From positions 1,798,001 to 1,862,000 of the forward strand of contig NC_014829.1 of assembly GCF_000177235.2 (NCBI RefSeq): a stretch of DNA of 64,000 nt. The letters are read 5' to 3'. This document shows positions 30,706 to 39,573 of the stretch, one piece after another. Position 1 is the first letter of the stretch; each line of letters begins with the position of its first letter. The DNA comes from Evansella cellulosilytica DSM 2522. Its GTDB lineage: Bacteria; Bacillota; Bacilli; Bacillales; Salisediminibacteriaceae. The notes below the pieces were generated by a model. The model made no database searches. It saw only the letters and a list, made by a program, of their open reading frames with translations, and was not told the DNA's origin. The position numbers and the translations under genes were made by a program.

Positions 30706-30735
30706 TTTACAAAACACATATGTGTAATGTATACT
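30706..30735 (+). promoter_or_regulatory. Probable promoter of the zinc transport operon
   Basis: -35 TTTACA (30706-30711), 18-base spacer, -10 TATACT (30730-30735). The candidate Zur box begins 13 bases further downstream, around the expected start site. Confidence 0.6.
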
Positions 30736-30748
30736 ACGATGAGAAATT

Positions 30749-30767
30749 AAATCGTAATCATTCTTAA
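30749..30767 (+). promoter_or_regulatory. Candidate Zur box
   Basis: AAATCGTAATCATTCTTAA. The left half is an exact fit to the Bacillus Zur consensus half site (TCGTAAT) with the central C and ATT; the right half is degenerate. Located between the promoter and the znuC start, with zur as the last gene of the operon. Confidence 0.6.
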
Positions 30768-30790
30768 AAAATGTGTGTTCGGAGGTTATT

Positions 30791-31594
30791 ATGAACGATA
30801 GACGAGACTTAGATGCATTAGAAATAAAGCATGTCTCTTTTTCATATGGTCAACAAAATGTACTAGAAGATATACATTTAAAAATCCCACAAGGTTCCTT
30901 TCTCGGATTGGTTGGACCTAATGGTTCAGGGAAGTCGACTTTAATAAAATGTATTCTTGGTTTACTTACCCCCGGAAAAGGAGAAATTAACATTTTCGGG
31001 ACACCGATTAACAAGTTTCGCCATTGGGAAGAGGTGGGCTTTGTTTCACAAAAAGCAAACAGTTTTAATAGCGGTTTTCCTGCGACAGTCTTTGAAGTCG
31101 TGTCAATGGGTTTATACGGGAAAGTAGGTTTATTTCGCTTTTTGACAAAGAAGCATAAGGAAAAAGTAAAAGAAGCAATTTACCAAGTAGGAATGGAAAA
31201 ATATATGTACCAAAATATTGGGCAATTATCAGGAGGACAGCAGCAAAGAGTATTTATTGCTAGAGCGTTAGTAAGTGATCCGAAGCTGCTTATATTAGAT
31301 GAACCAACTGTAGGTGTGGATGCAAAGTCTGTTCAAAATTTCTATACGATGCTAAAAAGACTAAATGTGGAAAATAAAATGACATTGATTTTAGTCACTC
31401 ATGATATTGGTGTTATGACAGAATATATAACAGATGTAGCGTGCTTGAATAAGTTTTTACATTTTCATGGTGGTACTTCTGAGTTTGAAGAAAGACAAGA
31501 GGACATTGTTTCCAATATGTATGGACATGATGTACAGGTCATTACACATAATCATCACCATCATCATCATGATGATAGGGGAGATATGCTATGA
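30791..31594 (+). CDS. znuC: Zinc ABC transporter ATP-binding protein (ZnuC/AdcC-like)
   Basis: 267 aa ATPase of a zinc importer. Walker A GPNGSGKST, signature LSGGQQQR, Walker B LLILDEP, H-loop THD. The C-terminus is His-rich (HNHHHHHHDD), a feature of zinc-handling ATPases and a possible metal sensor. ATG 30791 follows CGGAGG; the six codons upstream in the open frame are the leader. Overlaps the first permease by 4 bases. Zinc specificity is inferred from the His tail and from zur in the same operon. Confidence 0.88.
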   Translation: MNDRRDLDALEIKHVSFSYGQQNVLEDIHLKIPQGSFLGLVGPNGSGKSTLIKCILGLLTPGKGEINIFGTPINKFRHWEEVGFVSQKANSFNSGFPATVFEVVSMGLYGKVGLFRFLTKKHKEKVKEAIYQVGMEKYMYQNIGQLSGGQQQRVFIARALVSDPKLLILDEPTVGVDAKSVQNFYTMLKRLNVENKMTLILVTHDIGVMTEYITDVACLNKFLHFHGGTSEFEERQEDIVSNMYGHDVQVITHNHHHHHHDDRGDML

Positions 31595-32427
31595 TTTCTG
31601 TTTTCTTTCAGTATGATTTTCTGACATATTCTCTTTATACAGGTTTAATGATAGGTTTTATCGCTCCATTGATTGGTGTTTTTTTAGTAGTGAGGCGACT
31701 GGCCCTTATTTCCGATGCACTCTCTCATATCACACTTTCTGGTATTGCATTTAGCCTATTATTAGGACGCCATTTCCCGACTTTTGCTAGCTTAAATCCC
31801 TTATATATGGGGATGGCTTTTTCTGTGAGTGGTGCAATCCTTATGGAGCGTTTACGCAATGTATATCGTTATTATCAAGAACTTGTCATTCCAATCATAC
31901 TATCATCAGGAATTGGTATTGGAGTTGTTTTTATATCGCTAGCAAATGGGTTTAATAACGATTTATTTACGTATTTATTTGGCAGCGTTGTAGCGATTAG
32001 GAAAACTGATTTGCAACTGATTTTTGCTATTACAGTCATTGTTATTATTTTATTTATATTATTTTATAAAGAGTTGTTTTATTTAAGCTTTGATGAAGAG
32101 CAAGCGGTTGTATCTGGAATACCTAAAAAAGCTTTACATTTCTTTTTCATAGTGATAGTTGCTTTAGTGATTTCTTCTTCAATGAGAATTGTAGGTATAT
32201 TATTAGTATCATCGTTGATGACACTTCCAGTTGCTGCTGCGATGCGATGGGCAAGAGGGTTTAAGCAAATGTTCATTTATGCTATTTTGTTCGGGGAAGT
32301 GAGCGTTCTAATCGGATTATTTACTTCTTTTCATTTCGATTTAGCGCCTGGTGGCGTCATTGTAATGATTAATGTATGTATATTATTACTTTCTATCTTA
32401 TTGACAAAAAAAAGAAATGTATCGTGA
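31591..32427 (+). CDS. znuB: Zinc ABC transporter permease 1 (ZnuB-like)
   Basis: 278 aa ABC-3 family permease with about eight membrane segments. Landmarks: VRRLALISDALSHITLSGIAF near the N-terminus and MRIVGILLVSSLMTLPVAAAMRWA. Start is coupled to znuC through ATGA. It is a paralogue of the next gene; the two could form a heterodimeric channel. Confidence 0.88.
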   Translation: MISVFFQYDFLTYSLYTGLMIGFIAPLIGVFLVVRRLALISDALSHITLSGIAFSLLLGRHFPTFASLNPLYMGMAFSVSGAILMERLRNVYRYYQELVIPIILSSGIGIGVVFISLANGFNNDLFTYLFGSVVAIRKTDLQLIFAITVIVIILFILFYKELFYLSFDEEQAVVSGIPKKALHFFFIVIVALVISSSMRIVGILLVSSLMTLPVAAAMRWARGFKQMFIYAILFGEVSVLIGLFTSFHFDLAPGGVIVMINVCILLLSILLTKKRNVS

Positions 32428-32443
32428 AAAGGTGAAATGATAA

Positions 32444-33298
32444 ATGGAGATTTTACATCAATTAACATTTTTAGAACGTGGGATTTTCGCAGGCTTAATT
32501 ATAGGATTTATATGCCCGTTAGTAGGGGCGTTCTTGCTCGTTAGAAGGGTAACGATTATCTCTGAAGCATTATCGCATATCACGTTAACAGGAATAACAG
32601 CAGGGGTTTTTATAAGTCAAACAGCTACGTGGCTTGCCTTTGTAAATCCTCTTTATTCAGGTTTATTTTTTTCGTTACTAGGTTCCATCTTAATAGAAAA
32701 GCTGAGACAAATTTATAAAGGCTTTCAAGAATTAGCTGTACCAATTATTTTGTCAACAGGTATTGGGTTGAGTGCTATATTAATTAGTTTGGCAAGCAGC
32801 AGTTACATGGAATGGTACACATATTTGTTTGGAAGTATCGTAACAGTGTCTTTATCAGATTTATATTTTATAATAGGAACAGGTATTGTCGCATGTTTCA
32901 TTTTGTTTGCTTTTTATAAGGAACTTTTATCTATTTCATTTGATCAAGAATTTGCTAAAACTTCAGGAATAAAAGTGAAAAGATTAAATTTTCTTTTTTC
33001 TTTGCTGATTGCGATTGTGATATCTATGTCAATGAAGGTTGTTGGCATATTATTAGTTGGTGCTATGGTAACATTGCCGGTGGCTGCAAGTATTCAACTA
33101 GCAAAAAGTTTCAGGCAAGTGATTATACTCGGAATCCTTTTTGGTGAAGCTGCCATTATTGGTGGAATATTCTTTTCATATCAATTTAACATAGCCACTG
33201 GTGGTATGATTGTAGTAATTGGTATTTTTCTATTATTCATTGCAACAATAATTAAGCAAATGAAGAAAACAAAAATATTTACTGTGTACGAACGTTAA
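32444..33298 (+). CDS. Zinc ABC transporter permease 2 (ZnuB-like paralogue)
   Basis: 284 aa, same fold and landmarks as the preceding permease (VRRVTIISEALSHITLTGI; MKVVGILLVGAMVTLPVAASIQLA) but clearly diverged, so the duplication is old. AAAAGGTGAAATG lies upstream, 16 bases after the first permease. The usual operon has one permease; two in tandem suggest a heterodimer. Confidence 0.87.
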   Translation: MEILHQLTFLERGIFAGLIIGFICPLVGAFLLVRRVTIISEALSHITLTGITAGVFISQTATWLAFVNPLYSGLFFSLLGSILIEKLRQIYKGFQELAVPIILSTGIGLSAILISLASSSYMEWYTYLFGSIVTVSLSDLYFIIGTGIVACFILFAFYKELLSISFDQEFAKTSGIKVKRLNFLFSLLIAIVISMSMKVVGILLVGAMVTLPVAASIQLAKSFRQVIILGILFGEAAIIGGIFFSYQFNIATGGMIVVIGIFLLFIATIIKQMKKTKIFTVYER

Positions 33299-33318
33299 TA
33301 TTGGAGGGTGTGTGAAGA

Positions 33319-33741
33319 ATGAATGTTGAAGATGCCTTAAAAAAACTGAAGGATGAAGGATATAAATATACAGATAAACGTCAAGATATGTTAGAGTTTT
33401 TTTCTGATGCAAAGCGCTACTTACCAGCAAAGGATGTTTTAGAATACTTGCAAGAGAAATATAAAGGTCTTAGTTTTGATACGATATATCGTAATTTATC
33501 TTTATTTGTTGAACTAGGTATTTTAGAAATGACAGAACTAGATGGTGAAAAAAAGTTTCGGTTTACTTGTGCAACAGATGATCACCACCACCATTTAATT
33601 TGCTTAGATTGTGGTAAAACGAAACATATTCATACTTGCCCAATGGAAACTGTTCCGTTTGGTAGCGAGGACTTTCAAGTAGTAGGTCATAAATTTGAAA
33701 TATACGGTTATTGTAATACATGCCATGAAAATCGAGTGTAG
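33319..33741 (+). CDS. zur: Zinc uptake regulator Zur (Fur family, YqfV)
   Basis: 140 aa repressor. Winged helix with YKYTDKRQDMLEFF and LSFDTIYRNLSLFVELGILE, then the metal domain: DDHHHHLICLDCGKTKHI and a C-terminal CNTCH, giving the two CxxC structural zinc sites. Close match to B. subtilis Zur as I recall it. It closes the znuC-znuB-znuB operon, so it probably represses its own transcript through the box at 30749. GGAGGGTG site upstream. Confidence 0.93.
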   Translation: MNVEDALKKLKDEGYKYTDKRQDMLEFFSDAKRYLPAKDVLEYLQEKYKGLSFDTIYRNLSLFVELGILEMTELDGEKKFRFTCATDDHHHHLICLDCGKTKHIHTCPMETVPFGSEDFQVVGHKFEIYGYCNTCHENRV

Positions 33742-33830
33742 TGGGAAAAATGGAGGCTTAACGATTGCCTATGGTGATTAAGCTAAACCCGACAATAAAT
33801 TTTAAAACAAGTAAAAATAATTTCATTGCG

Positions 33831-33873
33831 AGGGTGATGCAAAAGGTGAGGATAACCTTTCGCATCACCCTTA
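33831..33873 (+). terminator. Palindromic terminator of the zinc operon
   Basis: GGGTGATGC and AAAGGT pair with ACCTTT and GCATCACCC around GAGGATA, followed by TTAAATAAT. Confidence 0.75.
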
Positions 33874-33946
33874 AATAATATAATATGGATATATTTGCTT
33901 TTTCTTTGAGGGCGACTATGTACATTTTCTATGTGCAACAACGAAT

Positions 33947-34534
33947 TCACTTGTTGGCGGGGGAAAAAATCTCCTTCATCAACTTAGGAACAACAGACCA
34001 GTTTTGTGCACGATAGACTTGTTTAGGGATATTTTCCTGATTGTATGGTGTGTCAATAAGAATAACCGGAATATCACAATGCTCCGCGATAAGACATGCG
34101 TTGTCGTGTTTATCTTCGAAAAAAATATCAATATTATGCTTTTTTATGGTGTCAAGTTTATCATGTTTTCCTAGAAGTTCAATATGATCATATGGTAAGT
34201 CATATTGATCAAACCACGTCTTTGTTAAGTTGTAATATGCCGGAGGACGTGCACTTATATAATATAATTCATTTGAAATATTCCAATTCTTGAGTGTATC
34301 CTCTACATGACTAGCCAGAACTGCTTCCTTATAAATGAAAGGTTCATGTATTTTCATCCACTCCAAAAATGCTTCTTTAGTTATTCCAAGAAATCCAGAT
34401 AATTCATATTGCGTAATATCCTTTAGTGTTAAGCTTTTATTAAAATGTTTATTTAAATACGGAATAAAGGTTCCAGGGTCTGTAACGGTTCCATCTATGT
34501 CTATTCCAATTCTTAGTTTATTTGTTTTTTCCAA
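33947..34534 (-). CDS. yqfW: 5'(3')-deoxyribonucleotidase-like HAD phosphatase YqfW
   Basis: About 195 aa HAD-superfamily protein. Motif I is GIDIDGTVTD, motif II lies in YYISARPP, motif III/IV in LGKHDKLDTIKKH...FFEDKHDNA. Best start is TTG 34534, 8 bases after AAGGAAGG; a further upstream TTG at 34555 lacks a site. Close to the NT5C-type nucleotidases; substrate not known. Confidence 0.82.
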   Translation of the reverse strand: MEKTNKLRIGIDIDGTVTDPGTFIPYLNKHFNKSLTLKDITQYELSGFLGITKEAFLEWMKIHEPFIYKEAVLASHVEDTLKNWNISNELYYISARPPAYYNLTKTWFDQYDLPYDHIELLGKHDKLDTIKKHNIDIFFEDKHDNACLIAEHCDIPVILIDTPYNQENIPKQVYRAQNWSVVPKLMKEIFSPANK

Positions 34535-34635
34535 TGTGTACACCTTCCTTTGCAATTAGAAATCATTGTCATCGATATTAACTTTTTATGATGGCATACT
34601 AATTGTACACGCTTTGGCAAAGGAGGTAAAAGGGT

Positions 34636-35046
34636 ATGTCTCAGTTCGATCATAACAACAATCCAAAACCTAGGAATTTTCATGTCGTTAAAGACGAAAA
34701 TGATGAAGTAAAAAGGTTTGAGCCCGAAAGAAATAGGGTGGACGATGACTACCGAGAGGAAACTGCTGCAGAGTATACTCCAAACCAAAATGTGTTTGGT
34801 AGAGCAGCAGAAGTAGAGGACACAGATGTAGAAGAGGGTGCAACAGAAGGTCGAGGAGTTGCAACATTTGCAGTTGCATTATCCATTGTATCTCTGTTGT
34901 TCTTACCAATTTTATTTGGCGCAGCAGGTTTAGTTCTTGGTTTTATGGCCGTCAATCGTGAACAAAAAGGTTTAGGTTATACAGCCATTGCTATTAGTGC
35001 GTTTTCCATTATAATGAGTGTCTTTTTTGCTCCATTTGTCACCTAA
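34636..35046 (+). CDS. yqfX: YqfX family membrane protein (DUF4190)
   Basis: 136 aa. The first 75 residues are soluble and acidic; two hydrophobic hairpins with the GLVLGFMAVNREQKGLGYTAIAISAFSI pattern follow, typical of DUF4190. A strong AAAGGAGGT site precedes ATG 34636. Divergent from yqfW. Function unknown. Confidence 0.8.
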   Translation: MSQFDHNNNPKPRNFHVVKDENDEVKRFEPERNRVDDDYREETAAEYTPNQNVFGRAAEVEDTDVEEGATEGRGVATFAVALSIVSLLFLPILFGAAGLVLGFMAVNREQKGLGYTAIAISAFSIIMSVFFAPFVT

Positions 35047-35089
35047 TAAAATGCCAAGCGTGTGAAGTGAAGTTAATAGGGTAAATTAA

Positions 35090-35122
35090 AGAAACCCACC
35101 GTTTTTGACGGTGGGTTTCTAT
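35090..35122 (+). terminator. Rho-independent terminator of yqfX
   Basis: AGAAACCCACCG pairs with CGGTGGGTTTCT around TTTTTGA, followed by ATCTC. Strong symmetrical stem, possibly bidirectional. Confidence 0.8.
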
Positions 35123-35169
35123 CTCAAAAGATAAGAAAGTATAGGAAAAGACTAAAAACGAGCTTCAAG

Positions 35170-35218
35170 CAAGGGAACTGAAAAGTGGTGTTCTTTCACT
35201 TTTTCAGTGTCCTCCTTC
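35170..35218. terminator. Palindromic hairpin, CACTGAAAAAG family, downstream of ispG
   Basis: AAGGGAACTGAAAAGTG pairs with CACTTTTTCAGTGTCCT (some mismatches). It lies 29 bases beyond the stop of the minus-strand ispG. Confidence 0.65.
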
Positions 35219-35246
35219 GAGCTCGTTTCTCGTTTTACGTCTAGCT

Positions 35247-36350
35247 CTAATTATTTAATTCAGCTTTCTGTTTTTCCTCGTGTTCCTTCGCTAATTTATC
35301 AATTTCTTTTTTTAACTCAGCAACCATATCCGCTTCAGGAACCTTTCTAATTGTTTTTCCTTTACGGAAAAGTAAACCTTCTCCACGTGCACCAGCAATT
35401 CCAATATCAGCTTCTTTCGCTTCACCAGGCCCATTAACGGCACACCCTAGAACTGATATTTTAAGTGGTGCATTTATTTTTTGAATATATTCTTCAACTT
35501 CGTTAGCAATACTAATAAGGTCTATTTCAATACGTCCACAAGTTGGACAAGAGATTAAAGTAGCTGCATTAGCTGCTAAACCAAATGTTTTCAATAATTC
35601 CTTGGCAACTTTCACTTCTTCTACGGGATCAGCACTTAAAGAGATTCTTACTGTATTTCCGATACCCTTATTGAGCAAGATACCTAAGCCTGCAGCACTT
35701 TTCACCGTGCCAGAGAATAGTGTTCCTGATTCTGTGATCCCTAAATGAAGTGGATAGTCAAATGCTTGCGCTGCTTTTTCATAAGCCTCAACTGCTAATC
35801 GGACATCTGAAGCCTTCATAGAGACGATAATGTCATGAAAATCTAAGTCTTCGAGAATCTTAATGTGGTGTAAAGCACTTTCTACCATCCCATCTGCAGT
35901 TGGATATCCATATTTATCAAGAATTCTTTTCTCAAGTGAACCTGCGTTAACGCCGATTCGAATGGGGATCCCTTTTGCCTTTGCGGCATTTACTACCGCT
36001 TCGACTTTTTCTTTTCTACCGATGTTACCAGGGTTTATACGAATTTTATCTGCTCCACCTTCGATCGCTTTTAGAGCAAGTTTATAATCAAAGTGGATGT
36101 CAACAACGAGTGGTATGTTAATACGCTTTTTAATTTCTGGTATAGCCTCTGCAGCTCTCATATCAGGGCATGCCACTCTTACTACTTGACACCCTGCTTC
36201 TTCAAGTCGTTTTATTTCTGCCACGGTAGCGTCTACGTCATGTGTCTTAGACATTGTCATGCTTTGGATAATGACTTCATCGTTACCACCAATAGTAATT
36301 GGCCCAACCTTAACAGGTCTTGTATTTTTACGGTGAGTAAATTGGGTCAA
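35247..36350 (-). CDS. ispG: (E)-4-hydroxy-3-methylbut-2-enyl-diphosphate synthase IspG
   Basis: Penultimate MEP pathway step, a 4Fe-4S enzyme. 367 aa; TIM barrel ([29 protein letters not shown]) and a C-terminal iron-sulfur domain with SCPTCGR and [12 protein letters not shown]. The chosen start is TTG 36350, 7 bases after AAAGGGG, giving the [15 protein letters not shown] start seen in homologues. An ATG at 36407 lacks a good site and would add 19 atypical residues. Confidence 0.94.
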   Translation of the reverse strand: MTQFTHRKNTRPVKVGPITIGGNDEVIIQSMTMSKTHDVDATVAEIKRLEEAGCQVVRVACPDMRAAEAIPEIKKRINIPLVVDIHFDYKLALKAIEGGADKIRINPGNIGRKEKVEAVVNAAKAKGIPIRIGVNAGSLEKRILDKYGYPTADGMVESALHHIKILEDLDFHDIIVSMKASDVRLAVEAYEKAAQAFDYPLHLGITESGTLFSGTVKSAAGLGILLNKGIGNTVRISLSADPVEEVKVAKELLKTFGLAANAATLISCPTCGRIEIDLISIANEVEEYIQKINAPLKISVLGCAVNGPGEAKEADIGIAGARGEGLLFRKGKTIRKVPEADMVAELKKEIDKLAKEHEEKQKAELNN

Positions 36351-36447
36351 GATAATCGCCCCTTTATGTTTAAAATCGTTGTATAAATGATTACAATCCT
36401 TGTTCATTGTACCAACGAGTATAACAATGTGGCAAGGGGTAAGATCC

Positions 36448-36495
36448 GGAGGCCGCTGAAAAAGTATAAAACAACTTTTTTCAGTGCCTTTTATT
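36448..36495. terminator. Palindromic hairpin, CACTGAAAAAG family, downstream of yqfZ
   Basis: GGCCGCTGAAAAAGT pairs with ACTTTTTTCAGTGCC around ATAAAACA, followed by TTTTATTT. The T-rich end is on the + side, although the flanking genes are on the minus strand. Confidence 0.6.
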
Positions 36496-36585
36496 TGTAT
36501 TGCAGTCGCTCGCCTGATAGGAGAAACGTACTCTTATCAGCTTATTAACGATTGCGATGGCAACTTACAGTGCCCTTAAGATCCG

Positions 36586-36981
36586 TTATTCGTTAGTATT
36601 AGAGGAATAAATAGGGAAACGATAAGAATGACCTATAATGATTTCATGAGATAGGACACTTGGATTCAATGCTTCAAAGTCTTCTACTACTTTATTTGGA
36701 GCGTATATTAGTTCATCATTTAATTCCTTGACAATTCCATAAACAGTTTGTCCAGGACCCACGACAACTTCTTGAAACTGCAGACTAATGCTCCCTACTT
36801 GAGAGGATTCAGTCTCTTCGTTTTGTTCTTCTGTAATGTTGTCTATATCAGTATTGTGAGAACCTTCCTCTGCCATTCCATTATGTGGGGATGCTGCATG
36901 TGGGATAGTTCCTACATTCCAATCGTAATAAGCACTTATTGCGATTACGGCTATAATAATCAAACCAACTATTGGACGCAT
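36586..36981 (-). CDS. yqfZ: YqfZ-like LysM-type protein, membrane-anchored
   Basis: 131 aa from the ATG at 36981, with AAGGAGA upstream. N-terminal membrane anchor or signal (residues 4-20), acidic linker, and a C-terminal LysM-like module (VVGPGQTVYGIVKELN...GHSYRFPIY). In B. subtilis yqfZ lies beside ispG, as here. A role in the sporulating cell or wall binding is family inference. Confidence 0.75.
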   Translation of the reverse strand: MRPIVGLIIIAVIAISAYYDWNVGTIPHAASPHNGMAEEGSHNTDIDNITEEQNEETESSQVGSISLQFQEVVVGPGQTVYGIVKELNDELIYAPNKVVEDFEALNPSVLSHEIIIGHSYRFPIYSSNTNE

Positions 36982-37072
36982 ATCACTTTCTCCTTATTAA
37001 AGTCATTTTTATTATACATATGCTTGTCCACTTAAAATATGTCACGATTATGTCATTATAAGGGGTGAGAAT

Positions 37073-38266
37073 ATGTCTCATAAGGAAAAGGTATTCATGT
37101 ACGTGCTTGGCTCTTTACCATTTGTTATGGTTGTGGGTAATTCGATGTTCCTGCCTATACTGCCTTCTTTAGAAGAAGCACTGTCTATATCATCGAGTGA
37201 AGCAGGTTTCATACTCACTGCTTTTTCAATTCCTGCTGCCCTCATCATCCCTTTTGTAGGATATTTGGCCGACCGGTTTGGGAAGAAAAATATTATATTA
37301 TTATCTCTGCTTCTAGTAATGATAGGGAGTATTATTTCATCAATAGCTCCTATAATAAATGCTACGACAATTTCTTATTACTTATTGCTCATTGGAAGAC
37401 TAATACAAGGGTTTGGTGCTGGAGGAACAACACCTCTAGCAATGAGTATTATTAGTGATTACTTCCAAGGAGAAAAGAGAAGTACCGCACTTGGGACTGT
37501 AGAAGTTTTTAATGGTATTGGAAAAATGGTAAGCCCATTTTTAGGTATTGCTGCGCTTGCGATCGTTTGGCATAGTACATTTTGGTTTTACTTCTTATTC
37601 TCATGTATTACTTTTGTATGCATATTTTATATTGTAAAAGAAGATACGGGCAACCGAAATATAAAACTAGCTAAATATGGGAAAGGTGTTTATAAGCTTG
37701 TAAAAAAGGAATACAAGTGGTTGATGCCAATTTACTTTTCTGGAAGTACTGTTTTATTTATATTATTTGGACTATTAGTATATTTAGCGTACGAAGCAGA
37801 AATAGTATATCAAGTTACAGGGGTGTATAAAGGGATACTGTTTTTAGTACCTTTAGGGACACTAACCGGTGCTTCCTATTCTTCAAGTCGTTTTATTGCT
37901 GGCCAGAAACGAAATGCTTATGTCATGATTGTGGCAGCTTTTTTCATTATGTTTGTAGGAATAATAATTGGAATATTGTCACATTCATTTACTATTTTAG
38001 TTCTTACTTTAATGTTTGTTTCTATAGGAACAGGGTTACTTTTACCATGCTGTAACTTTTTTGTTACTTCTAGCGTCTTTAATCATGAAAGGGGAACTGC
38101 TCTATCACTTTATGGAATGGTTCGTTTTTTAGGAGTTGCACTTGGACCGTATTTTTACAGTATGTGGATGTACGATGAGAGAGAGATGTTTATTTACACT
38201 TTTATCATTCTTTTATTCGGAGTTGTTTGGCTTTACGTAGGTTGGATAACTATTAATAAAAAGTAG
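37073..38266 (+). CDS. Major facilitator superfamily transporter
   Basis: 397 aa with about 12 membrane segments. N-terminal FLPILPSLEEAL and the loop 2-3 motif GYLADRFGKKN are typical of drug-proton antiporters, and the GRLIQGFGAGGTTPLAMS segment is motif C-like. GGGGTGAG precedes ATG 37073. The substrate cannot be told from sequence. Stands alone, divergent from yqfZ. Confidence 0.85.
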   Translation: MSHKEKVFMYVLGSLPFVMVVGNSMFLPILPSLEEALSISSSEAGFILTAFSIPAALIIPFVGYLADRFGKKNIILLSLLLVMIGSIISSIAPIINATTISYYLLLIGRLIQGFGAGGTTPLAMSIISDYFQGEKRSTALGTVEVFNGIGKMVSPFLGIAALAIVWHSTFWFYFLFSCITFVCIFYIVKEDTGNRNIKLAKYGKGVYKLVKKEYKWLMPIYFSGSTVLFILFGLLVYLAYEAEIVYQVTGVYKGILFLVPLGTLTGASYSSSRFIAGQKRNAYVMIVAAFFIMFVGIIIGILSHSFTILVLTLMFVSIGTGLLLPCCNFFVTSSVFNHERGTALSLYGMVRFLGVALGPYFYSMWMYDEREMFIYTFIILLFGVVWLYVGWITINKK

Positions 38267-38422
38267 CTTTTTTCTCTCAGTAATGGGAAAGATAGATCTT
38301 TAGTCCCTGTTCTAAAGATAATTTTTAGTGTTTTCTACTAATATAGACTGTTAAAAGATTGAAAGATACATTAAATGACTGATAACAGGGTGATAAATGA
38401 GATGATTGAAAGGGGATCCAAA

Positions 38423-39298
38423 ATGAAAAATAAAGCAATGAAGGTAGTATTAGCCACATTATCAATATGGTTACTCATCTTTTCTATTTCGTTTGCAGAT
38501 GCAATAGAAGGGGAAGTGATTGTAACACTAGGTGAAGATTTAAGCTCTGAACAAAGAGAAATGTTATTATCGGAAATGGGAGTAACCGAAGAAACCGTTG
38601 AAATTATTCCTGTTTCTAATGCTGAGGAGCACCATTATTTAGGGGAATATATAGCGAGTAATGTGATTGGTACAAGAGCACTTTCTTCATCTATGATTAC
38701 ATTGCTGCCAGAAGGTCAAGGAATTACAGTTGAAACAAATAGAATTACACAAATATCTGAAGGTATGTACGCAAATGCATTATTTACAGCCGGTGTGAAG
38801 GATGCAGATATATATGTAACAGCTCCATTTAATGTATCAGGGACTGGAGCACTAACAGGTCTTATAAAAGCATATGAGCTTACAACAGATGAAGTTATAC
38901 CAGAAGAACAGAAACAAATTGCAAATGAAGAGCTAGCAAAAACGGCAGAATTAAGTGAAGACTATGGTGTTGAGCAGGCAACAGAGTTAATGACAAGAAT
39001 AAAAGAAGCGATCGCACAAGAAAATGTCGAAACGGAAGAGGACCTACGTGAACTAATACAAAGAATTGCCAATGAATTAGGGATGACATTAACTGAGACT
39101 GAGCTTGAAGGATTAGTATCCTTATTCCATCGAATGAGAAATTTAAATATTGATTGGGATCAAGTGCAAAATCAAATTGGGAAGATACGTGATAACTTAA
39201 GTGATTTTTTAAGTAGTGATGAGGGACAAGGTTTTATAAGAGCCATTCTTGATTTTTTTGACTCTTTAATTGAATCGATTAAAGGATGGTTTAATTAA
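38423..39298 (+). CDS. Secreted DUF1002 (YpuA-like) protein
   Basis: 291 aa. A signal peptide (residues 1-25, AMKVVLATLSIWLLIFSISFA) is followed by the DUF1002 core (EGEVIVTLGEDL; YVTAPFNVSGTGALTGLIKAYE; TEEDLRELIQRIANELG). AAAGGGG lies before ATG 38423; the 16 codons upstream are not part of it. YpuA proteins are extracellular or wall-associated with no known activity. Confidence 0.85.
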   Translation: MKNKAMKVVLATLSIWLLIFSISFADAIEGEVIVTLGEDLSSEQREMLLSEMGVTEETVEIIPVSNAEEHHYLGEYIASNVIGTRALSSSMITLLPEGQGITVETNRITQISEGMYANALFTAGVKDADIYVTAPFNVSGTGALTGLIKAYELTTDEVIPEEQKQIANEELAKTAELSEDYGVEQATELMTRIKEAIAQENVETEEDLRELIQRIANELGMTLTETELEGLVSLFHRMRNLNIDWDQVQNQIGKIRDNLSDFLSSDEGQGFIRAILDFFDSLIESIKGWFN

Positions 39299-39366
39299 CA
39301 AACCGTGATAGGGAAAACAAGACATGTAGTAAAAAACTAATAATAAATACTCGTGTCATCATATTT

Positions 39367-39410
39367 GAGGGAACTGAAAAGGTTGGTCTTTACCTTAGTC
39401 AGTTCCCTTA
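39367..39410. terminator. Palindromic terminator after the DUF1002 gene
   Basis: GGGAACTGA and AAAGGT pair with ACCTT and TCAGTTCCC around TGGTCTTT. Intermediate between the two dispersed hairpin families. Confidence 0.7.
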
Positions 39411-39425
39411 CGTAATAAAGTTGGG

Positions 39426-39446
39426 AAATCAACACTAGCCTTAACA
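39426..39446 (-). repeat. Short intergenic repeat (inverted copy of 17039-17060)
   Basis: AAATCAACACTAG followed by CCTTAACA is the reverse complement of the repeat upstream of trmK, with one base fewer. Confidence 0.5.
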
Positions 39447-39573
39447 AAGCATTTGAGAAAACCTTTCTAAGCACACCAGAAAATATTTGAAACCTATTTC
39501 ATTTATATTCGTACATACTTATGAGTAAATTTTTTGGTACAATATTCTATATAGAAAAAAGGGGGAAACAAAA

